Virus record (IMG/VR): IMGVR_UViG_3300043409_000379
Span: 1 to 56,301 of that record
Origin: a virus
Strand: one strand, 5' to 3'
DNA: 56,301 nt
Shown: piece by piece, positions 50,162-56,301 of the stretch
Layout of the letters: every line of letters begins with the position of its first letter
Numbering within the stretch: the stretch's first letter is position 1
Made by a program: the position numbers and the translations under genes
The notes under the pieces: model-generated
Database searches by the model: none
Told to the model about the DNA's origin: nothing
What the model saw: only the letters and a program-made list of their open reading frames with translations

Positions 50162-50350
50162 TTAACTCACTGTGTACTTTTGAGGGCGGAGCATTGCACC
50201 AAAGCCACGGGCAGTCTGTTCACCCTTCGGTGCTGGTGAAACTCCGACGGCCGAACCGTTCTTCAAAGGGATTGTCCCCTGATTAACGATTGACTGCGAT
50301 GTCTCAATGGATGGTGTCTTAGTGGCAGCGCGTGGAATTGGGTAGTTCAT
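50162..50350 (-). CDS. Small hypothetical protein
   Basis: 62 residues, unstructured in appearance (PRAATKTPSIETSQSIVNQG), ending FGAMLRPQKYTVS. It fits tightly between neighbours. Not recognised. Confidence 0.65.
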   Translation of the reverse strand: MNYPIPRAATKTPSIETSQSIVNQGTIPLKNGSAVGVSPAPKGEQTARGFGAMLRPQKYTVS

Positions 50351-50374
50351 GGTAGTCTCCTGTTAACCTGATCA

Positions 50375-53308
50375 TTACGATGAAGTAGCATAGCCAGCCC
50401 CGGGAATACCCGGAAGAGGACGTGGTGGTGATGCAGCGTACAACGCTCCGGGGATGCCCGGAAGAGGCTGCACTGGTGGTGCCGTGGATAGCGCAGTTGG
50501 TGCATATGCTGGTCCAAGATTCGCAAAATCAATCGGCGGTCTTGGCGCAAAAGGTTTTGAGAAATCAAAACCTTTAGTGGCTACCGTTGGCGTTCCAGTA
50601 TACTTCTGTGCCGGTGCAAATTTAGGAACAGTTGGCATAGTTGGCGTAGTTGGCGTAGTTGGCGTAGTTGGCGTAGTTGGCACCACAGGTGTTGTTGGCG
50701 TGGTAGGAGGTTTTGGCGTTAACGCTGTTGGCGTTGAAGGTACATCAGTTCCGCCGGAACCGGATTCTTTAGGGACAACTGGCTCTGATTTTGTAGGAAC
50801 AAATGGGTCTGTTACTATGGGTTGCATTGCAGTGCTTGTTCCGCCTGTTGGAATACCCAACAAGGACGCAATGCCTTGCCCGGCAGTCGAAATACTTCCG
50901 CCTAAAGTAGATAAGGCTTCTCCCGCAATATCCCCTAAATCCTTAACGTAATAATCAACCTCCGGCCCATTCCCATAGTCTACAATCCGGCTTTGGACTT
51001 TGGAAAGATCCCCGTTAGCATATAGATCGGCATATTCTTGTTTTGTTAGACCCGCTAAAAGATCTTGATCCTCAAGGTTTTGTATTTGAGGGGTGCTGTC
51101 AAACAACGATAATAGGCTATCAACAAAAGATTTTTCCACCGCAGGGGGAGGGTTGTAAATGTAGTCGTAGTTAGGTGCCGTCGGTAGTACGGGAGAAGCA
51201 GGGGAAGTGTCGGGAGTGTCGGGAGGGTTGTAAATGTAGTCGTAGTTAGGTGCCGTCGGTAGTACGGGAGAAGCAGGGGAAGTGTCGGGAGTGTTGGGAG
51301 TGTCGGGAGTGTAAGTGTCGGGGCGAGTGCCGTAAAAATAATCAAAATTAGAGTCATCATCGGCGTATAGAATTGATGATGGTGGAAGACGTTCCGCTTC
51401 TCCTGAATCAACAGTAGAATCGGTAATTGTACCAGTATTACCTTCGGCATATTGAACCGGTTTGACGGGAGTGCCGTAAAAATAATTAGAATCAGAGCCA
51501 GCATCTGCACTTTGAGTTGATGGTGCCGTCGAAACTCCGGACATATAGTTTCCGCTGCCACCTGCAACTTGTGCGGGAGTGGTGCCGTAAAAATAATTGG
51601 AATCAGAGCCCGCATCTGCACTTTGAGTTGATGGTGCCGTCGAAACGCCGGACATATAGTTTCCGCTGCCACCTGCAACTTGTGCGGGAGTGGTACTAGT
51701 AAGACTAGCAATATCAAACGAGGTGGTCCCACCCATCTTTAGGTCGGCCCACTTCAAAACATCCGCAGCAGTTTTCCCACCACCTAAAATAGTTGGGTTT
51801 GCTGTGGCAGCATCTCCTCCCGCTACAACAGAGGCAGGGGTATCTGCGGCAGCGTTTAACATGTTTATAGCACCGCCAAGCCCAAGAAAATGAGACAGGT
51901 ACAAGGTGCCTTCGTTTACAGGAAATCCCGCATTTGTAAGACCTTCAGAATTTTCTTTTGCTAGATTTCTTGTCATTTCAAAAGAAATATTAGGGTCAAA
52001 CCTAAGATCAAGAATTTGATCTTTAGTAAGACCCGTTATTAAATCGGGTCGATATTTATTAATTATGTCTAACCACGTACCCTTTGTAAACTGGCCAAGG
52101 CCCGTCGCTGAAGAATTAGGGTTCTGGGCATTAGGGTCCCCCTTAGACTCAACAGTAATAATCTTACCTGTTACTTTGTCTAGGACCGCTTCAATACCTT
52201 TTTGAACAGCTACCCCACCACGGCCGGTTGGACCCGTTGAAGGGGCTTGTTCTTGCATATACTTAAGGGCTGCTGCGCTTTCCGCAGCAGCTTTTCTATA
52301 TGCGTCTTCTGTCGCCTGAATAGTAGCATCTCGGGCAGCGGTCTCACGAGCAGCGGTCTCTCGAGCAGCAGCCTCGGCGCGAGCCTGTTGTTGCTCCTGT
52401 TCACGTTTAACCGCAGCGGCAGATTCTGCTGCTTCGCTAACGCGACGTTCTTCCGCCGCCTTGGTGACGGCAGCTTCTCTGGCAAGTTGATCATCCGCTT
52501 CTTTTCTAGCCGCAGCCTCCCTGACACTCTTATCAATCGCCTCCTGAGTTGCTTTAGCTTTAGCATCGTCTGCCGCTTTTTGAACAGCAGCTTCAGCTTC
52601 TTTTCTAGCAGTCTCTGCTGCTGCTGCTTCTCTAACACGACGTTCTTCCGCCGCCTTAGCAACGGCAGCTTCTCTAGCAAGTTGGTCATCCGCTTCTTTT
52701 TTGGCAGCATCCTCCTTGGCCTTCTTATCAAACGCCTCCTGAGTTGCTTTAGCTTTAGCATCGTCTGCTTTTTTTTGCTTTTCTGCTTCTTCTTTCTTAA
52801 GACGTTTTTCTGCCGCCTTGGCAACGGCAGCTCGTCTAGCAAGTTCTGCGTCGGGATTGTTGGCGTTAGGGGAAAAGCCGGGGATGTTACCACCACCACC
52901 ACCGCTGGAATTACCACCGGAATTACCACCGGGATTGACTGAGTTAACAGAGTTGCCGCCGTATCCACCACCTCCGCCTACAGAACCTCCGCCGCCAGTT
53001 CCAAAACCGGGACTGCCTCCGCCTCGGGCATCCCACCCGGCAGCCGAGCCTCCGCTAACATTGCCGCCTCCGTAATTACCAGTCGCTCCTGAACCAAATC
53101 CCCCAAATCCGGGTTCAAAACTCATTAGCCCCGTGTTCGGATTAATTTTGCCACTGCCGCCCATACGCTTTAACAGGGCAGCTTCTTTTGGGTTAATGTG
53201 GGCTAATATGGTGTCGCCATTACGCCCCATACTCTGCAACTTCTGAGCGGTAGACTGTACACTGCCGCCGTTAGCATAGTTACGACCTACGTACTTATTT
53301 ATCGGCAT
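50375..53308 (-). CDS. Virion lytic transglycosylase with TolA-like coil and repeats
   Basis: 977 residues. Residues 1-70 share ANGGSV and TILAHINPKEAALLKRMGGS with other internal proteins. A Gly-rich linker (67-143) and an Ala/Lys/Glu coil (about 153-350, TolA-like) follow. The SLT-type transglycosylase (about 365-500) has TVESKGDPNAQNPNSSATGL with Glu387 as likely catalytic acid and GQFTKGTWLDI. Then come two 37-residue repeats (539-612), two 25-residue repeats (about 673-720), a mixed domain, a Pro/Thr linker (about 845-925) and a PLPGIPGA tail. It probably opens cell-wall peptidoglycan for DNA entry. Confidence 0.88.
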   Translation of the reverse strand: MPINKYVGRNYANGGSVQSTAQKLQSMGRNGDTILAHINPKEAALLKRMGGSGKINPNTGLMSFEPGFGGFGSGATGNYGGGNVSGGSAAGWDARGGGSPGFGTGGGGSVGGGGGYGGNSVNSVNPGGNSGGNSSGGGGGNIPGFSPNANNPDAELARRAAVAKAAEKRLKKEEAEKQKKADDAKAKATQEAFDKKAKEDAAKKEADDQLAREAAVAKAAEERRVREAAAAETARKEAEAAVQKAADDAKAKATQEAIDKSVREAAARKEADDQLAREAAVTKAAEERRVSEAAESAAAVKREQEQQQARAEAAARETAARETAARDATIQATEDAYRKAAAESAAALKYMQEQAPSTGPTGRGGVAVQKGIEAVLDKVTGKIITVESKGDPNAQNPNSSATGLGQFTKGTWLDIINKYRPDLITGLTKDQILDLRFDPNISFEMTRNLAKENSEGLTNAGFPVNEGTLYLSHFLGLGGAINMLNAAADTPASVVAGGDAATANPTILGGGKTAADVLKWADLKMGGTTSFDIASLTSTTPAQVAGGSGNYMSGVSTAPSTQSADAGSDSNYFYGTTPAQVAGGSGNYMSGVSTAPSTQSADAGSDSNYFYGTPVKPVQYAEGNTGTITDSTVDSGEAERLPPSSILYADDDSNFDYFYGTRPDTYTPDTPNTPDTSPASPVLPTAPNYDYIYNPPDTPDTSPASPVLPTAPNYDYIYNPPPAVEKSFVDSLLSLFDSTPQIQNLEDQDLLAGLTKQEYADLYANGDLSKVQSRIVDYGNGPEVDYYVKDLGDIAGEALSTLGGSISTAGQGIASLLGIPTGGTSTAMQPIVTDPFVPTKSEPVVPKESGSGGTDVPSTPTALTPKPPTTPTTPVVPTTPTTPTTPTTPTMPTVPKFAPAQKYTGTPTVATKGFDFSKPFAPRPPIDFANLGPAYAPTALSTAPPVQPLPGIPGALYAASPPRPLPGIPGAGYATSS
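50633..50690. repeat. 9-bp repeat tract (GTTGGCGTA)
   Basis: Consecutive copies of GTTGGCGTA encode a TTP linker in the transglycosylase. Repeat number is likely to be unstable. Confidence 0.85.
51150..51300. repeat. Two 75-bp tandem repeats
   Basis: They encode two copies of DTSPASPVLPTAPNYDYIYN. The DNA copies are almost identical, indicating recent duplication in the surface-exposed linker. Confidence 0.85.
51473..51694. repeat. Two 111-bp tandem repeats
   Basis: Units at about 51584-51694 and 51473-51583 encode the two 37-residue repeats of the transglycosylase (PAQVAGGSGNYMSGVSTAPS core). They differ at only a few bases. Confidence 0.85.
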
Positions 53309-53320
53309 CAGCGTAACCCC

Positions 53321-55657
53321 TTACTGTCTAGCGCGTTCAAGTGAGACATTTGCACGAAGTTGTGCCACATCTTCCATGGATTGCAATCTTTCGCGGTCCA
53401 AAGCGTCCTTCTTAGCCAACTTCTGCTGATCAAATGCCAGACGAGCCTGACTTTCCTGACCCTTCTGCTGCAATTCCTGACCCTTAAGCTGCAAATTCTG
53501 CTGCTGGATTTCAATCAAAGGATCTACGCCCTGTGGTGGTGGCGGAACAATCTGTTGCAGCAACTGACCCATCAACTGCGATTCTTCCTTCGCAACCTCC
53601 GCAGCCATCTGAACAGGGTCAAGATTAGGCATATTCATGCCCATTTCCTGCTGCATCTTCAACACAACTATTTGTTGTGACGCCAAAGAAGCGTGTTCCA
53701 AGATGTGTGACAGCAACACACCGTACACAGCAGGGGATGTTTGCATGATCGGCATCTGAATGAAGGCAATATGGGTCTTCATATGCTCAATATGGTCCTG
53801 ATCAGGGAACGCCTTCAAAGGATTGCCGCCAGATGGGATCACCAACGACCGAGCATTCTCCAAAAGAGCGTCTTCAGGCTGCGATGGAGGGGGAGGAGGT
53901 AGTACAAGATCAATGTCTTGTACTCCGAGGGCCGAGTACATCCGTCGGTACGCCTCGTAAAGGTTGTGCATCTGCGGTGCAGCCTGAGCCAACTGCAACT
54001 GCTGCTGTGCAAGCGATATCCGCTGCGTCATTGAGAAGATATTCGGGTCGCTGACAGGAACTACGTCCACCCGACCGTCGAAATCAGCCGCCATAATCGT
54101 TTGTTCACCGCCAATTACCTCATATGGGTACTCAGGTGGCAGTGAATCAGCAAAAACCTGCGCCAGCAGCTTCAATTCCTGCATCTGGGCGTTGTGCAAC
54201 CGCTTGTGAACAGCAGAAATGACCCTTGAACCACGCTCCAGCAACGCAATCGTCGTCCCGACAGGCATTTCTTGGTTGGAATCACCCATTCCAAGGTCCG
54301 TGGTCCCCACAAACTTCTGCGCGGCGTCAATACAGAAGCCCAAAAGCTGCATAAGTACCGCAGATGGCTCCTTATACGGCAGCGGCATCAACCCTTCACG
54401 CAATGCGCCACCCGGAGCATCGACATCCCGCCACTCTCCGGGCTGAATAGGACTTTGGTCCTCCATTCGGAGGCCCCTTGTCTTAAACCCACCCGGCAAA
54501 TTGGACAATGTACCCGCGTCAATCAACTGGCGGAGGATGGAGGTCGAAGATCGTGACAGATTCCCCAAAAGGTGAACCAGCCCAAAGCCATAAAACCCTA
54601 ACCCCGGCAAGAACTTGTAATGAACAAAGTACTGACGCTTCTTTTTCTTCGGATCGTCTTCACGGTAGTTGCGACGGATGGACAAAACTTCCATCGAATC
54701 AGGGTCAAACGTAACAATGTACGGCAGTTTGATGCCAGTCTCTTCACCGTCCTCGTCCGTGTCTTCAAAACCCTCTATGTCAAGGTTGCAGTGGCACTCG
54801 TACAAAGCGTACTCTTCGCTGTCGCCCGTAGGTTCCCTGCCAGAAATATCGTCCAGCCGCTCTTGGATCTGGTCGCGCTCGTTCTCTGCCGGTTCTCCGA
54901 GGTCTACGTCCCGATAAAATCCGCTCACCTGCTGCTTGCGGAGTTCATTCTTGCTCATACGTAATACGTGTGTAACGCGCTCCGCCGTCATCAGATCTCT
55001 TGCAAGATACGGAACGATCAAATCCTTCGGCAAAACGTACGGACTTGTCGCCCTTTCCAGAGATGTGTCGTAATACACCTTCTTGAAGGTACTTCCGCCG
55101 TATCCAACATAGAACAGCATCTGATCAAAGTCAGGGTCATACTCTTCCATGACCTGAGTGATCTGGTAGTTCATGTACGCCTTTACGCGCTCCGCCTGTG
55201 CTTCACGCTCCGGTGTTACCTTTCCGATGATCGCCGCCCTCGCAGGGCCGCCCGGTGGCAGCAGTTCCTTGTACGACTGTGCTTGGAACTGTGTCACAGC
55301 CTCATTCAAAATAGGATGGGTCACGCCGGAAGCACCTTCAAAAGGTTCCGAACGCTCCTCAAAGGTCAGACCAAGGAGGACCATCCCCTCTTCATAGACC
55401 TTCTTCCACTCTTCGCGGCTGCTGTCGTCATTTTCAATCAAGTCTACCAGATCCAAGGCAATCGTCTTCATGACCTTCTCGTCAAGGACCTCTGCCAGAT
55501 TTGCTTGGAACTCGATCTCTTCGACCTCGGCCTCTTCTTCTTCAAAACCGACTTCATCGTCAATCTCGGGAAGGCCATCAATGTCCTCGTCGTCCATCAT
55601 ATCGTCAACTGGACCACCAAGAGGTGTACCGATATTGTTATATGGCTGCATAGACAT
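53321..55657 (-). CDS. Portal protein
   Basis: 778 residues. After an acidic N-terminus, SREEWKKVYEEGMVLLGLTF, EGASGVTHPILNEAVTQFQA and FYVGYGGSTFKKVYYDTSLE give the portal wing/stem order of short-tailed phages. YKFLPGLGFYGFGLVHLLGN and the helix GTTIALLERGSRVISAVHKR follow. The C-terminal 130 residues are a Gln-rich helical barrel (QQNLQLKGQELQQKGQESQA). It forms the dodecameric DNA channel. The ATG overlaps the terL stop (TGATG). Confidence 0.93.
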   Translation of the reverse strand: MSMQPYNNIGTPLGGPVDDMMDDEDIDGLPEIDDEVGFEEEEAEVEEIEFQANLAEVLDEKVMKTIALDLVDLIENDDSSREEWKKVYEEGMVLLGLTFEERSEPFEGASGVTHPILNEAVTQFQAQSYKELLPPGGPARAAIIGKVTPEREAQAERVKAYMNYQITQVMEEYDPDFDQMLFYVGYGGSTFKKVYYDTSLERATSPYVLPKDLIVPYLARDLMTAERVTHVLRMSKNELRKQQVSGFYRDVDLGEPAENERDQIQERLDDISGREPTGDSEEYALYECHCNLDIEGFEDTDEDGEETGIKLPYIVTFDPDSMEVLSIRRNYREDDPKKKKRQYFVHYKFLPGLGFYGFGLVHLLGNLSRSSTSILRQLIDAGTLSNLPGGFKTRGLRMEDQSPIQPGEWRDVDAPGGALREGLMPLPYKEPSAVLMQLLGFCIDAAQKFVGTTDLGMGDSNQEMPVGTTIALLERGSRVISAVHKRLHNAQMQELKLLAQVFADSLPPEYPYEVIGGEQTIMAADFDGRVDVVPVSDPNIFSMTQRISLAQQQLQLAQAAPQMHNLYEAYRRMYSALGVQDIDLVLPPPPPSQPEDALLENARSLVIPSGGNPLKAFPDQDHIEHMKTHIAFIQMPIMQTSPAVYGVLLSHILEHASLASQQIVVLKMQQEMGMNMPNLDPVQMAAEVAKEESQLMGQLLQQIVPPPPQGVDPLIEIQQQNLQLKGQELQQKGQESQARLAFDQQKLAKKDALDRERLQSMEDVAQLRANVSLERARQ

Positions 55658-56301
55658 CAGTAATAAACCCTTTTCCCAACCCGCTCTTCCCTCACCGTCT
55701 CGTAATCATCGGGATGTGAAAGAAAGCCGCCTTGCCTGAAACGCATTAACGCCTGTGTCGCCGCATCGCAATGGTCATCATGCTCGCCAAATGGAAAAGT
55801 AGCCATCTCTTCGATGACTTCTTCCGCCCAGCTTGTTTCAGGATACCACACTAATCCTGCCTCGAACAGAGGCGCGACAGAATTCATTCGGCTAAATTTA
55901 TCGTTGCCGCGACTTGGCGTGAAATTTACAACAGGAATACCAGACGCTCGCAATTCCTGTGTCAACGGCATACCCGCAGCCTTCGCTTCCACAAGGATTA
56001 CCTCCGGCTCCCAGTACTTGTACTCCTCAAACGCAATCCTCTTCAGATCAGGAAACTCCCACCGACCCTTCTTCGCATCCATCAGGATCACGTTTGGTGG
56101 ACCGTCCTCCTTCGGGTAAAAAACACCCCACGTATGAATCGCTGTAAAGTCAGCCGTCTGCGTCTTCAAATACGCCGTGTCATACGACTGCATGACATAA
56201 TGCAAACGAGGGATCTTCTCATGCTCCCACGGTTGCCACCACTCACGCTTGATAATGGACGAACCGTCGGAGGACGGTTGTTGGAGGTACTGTGCATTCC
56301 A
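55657..56301 (-). CDS. terL: Terminase large subunit, C-terminal nuclease part
   Basis: This is the continuation of the gene whose start is at 949. The reading LHYVMQSYDTAYLKT has the first acidic residue of the RNase H-like terminase nuclease, followed by an ILVEAKAAG strand and FPFGEHDDHCDAATQAL with the last acidic cluster. Its TGA stop overlaps the portal ATG at 55657 (TGATG), so the two genes are translationally coupled. Bases above 56174 duplicate bases 1-127. Confidence 0.93.
   Translation of the reverse strand, partial: WNAQYLQQPSSDGSSIIKREWWQPWEHEKIPRLHYVMQSYDTAYLKTQTADFTAIHTWGVFYPKEDGPPNVILMDAKKGRWEFPDLKRIAFEEYKYWEPEVILVEAKAAGMPLTQELRASGIPVVNFTPSRGNDKFSRMNSVAPLFEAGLVWYPETSWAEEVIEEMATFPFGEHDDHCDAATQALMRFRQGGFLSHPDDYETVREERVGKRVYY
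56175..56301. repeat. Direct overlap of the contig ends (right copy)
   Basis: This is an exact copy of bases 1-127. Removing it leaves a 56,174-bp circle. The terminase gene reads through the junction in a constant frame. Confidence 0.95.

Noticed and set aside
52247-52942. Plus-strand 231-codon frame opposite the TolA-like coil
   Set aside because: It is a mirror of the Ala/Lys/Glu coil codons, giving Ser/Phe/Cys-rich low complexity.

Overview
The window is a complete, or very nearly complete, genome of a tailed double-stranded DNA phage. Its first 127 bases recur exactly as its last 127 (1-127 = 56175-56301), so it closes to a circle of 56,174 bp. The overlap falls inside the terminase large subunit gene, which argues for an assembly overlap of a circularly permuted genome rather than intergenic terminal repeats. 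The adaptor and hub proteins look like those of short-tailed (podovirus-type) phages, and there is no tape-measure, sheath or long-tail tube gene. The phage-borne RNA polymerase alpha C-terminal domains carry the GLHLGM-type ending typical of alphaproteobacterial RpoA, so an alphaproteobacterial host, probably aquatic, is inferred. I see no integrase, no phage RNA polymerase, no tRNA and no CRISPR array.

Layout. (1) 1-2067 and 55657-56301, minus strand: terminase large subunit (split by the window edge), a protein with an HExxH motif and a small HNH-type protein. (2) 2529-4945, plus strand: a compositionally distinct module of a MoxR-type AAA+ ATPase, a vWA-like partner and a small protein. 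It is preceded by 22-bp tandem repeats and a promoter/operator and closed by a strong terminator. It sits inside the packaging cluster. (3) 4984-6246, minus: XRE regulator, VRR-NUC-type nuclease, terminase small subunit. (4) 6247-6791: AT-rich control region with 24-25-bp repeats, a candidate origin or operator array. (5) 6792-13599, plus: early operon of about 20 small genes. It includes a DnaA domain IV protein, two proteins with RNA polymerase alpha C-terminal domains, a sigma-70 region 4 protein and several micro-membrane proteins, and ends at a terminator. (6) 13664-20502, minus: DNA polymerase A, SF1 helicase, AEP-type primase, SSB-like protein and two conserved phage proteins; a SNF2 helicase (20634-22082) is divergent. 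(7) 22079-55657, minus: endolysin, a 2526-residue polyvalent virion protein, ejection/internal proteins, tail hub and fibres, adaptors, a run of small basic proteins, capsid and scaffold genes, a GroES-like protein, holin/lysis candidates, a TolA-like lytic transglycosylase and the portal.

How it fits together. The early operon could reshape host transcription by supplying fragments of the host RNA polymerase machinery (alpha C-terminal domains and sigma region 4) instead of a phage polymerase. A 16-bp palindrome, GTCAA-N6-TTGAC, lies upstream of the MoxR operon, the terminase small operon and the early operon, so one regulator, possibly the XRE protein, may link them. The most novel-looking elements are the RNA polymerase mimic cluster, the MoxR-vWA cargo, the polyvalent ADP-ribosyltransferase-like virion protein and a strong genome-wide excess of the hexamer TGACAG.
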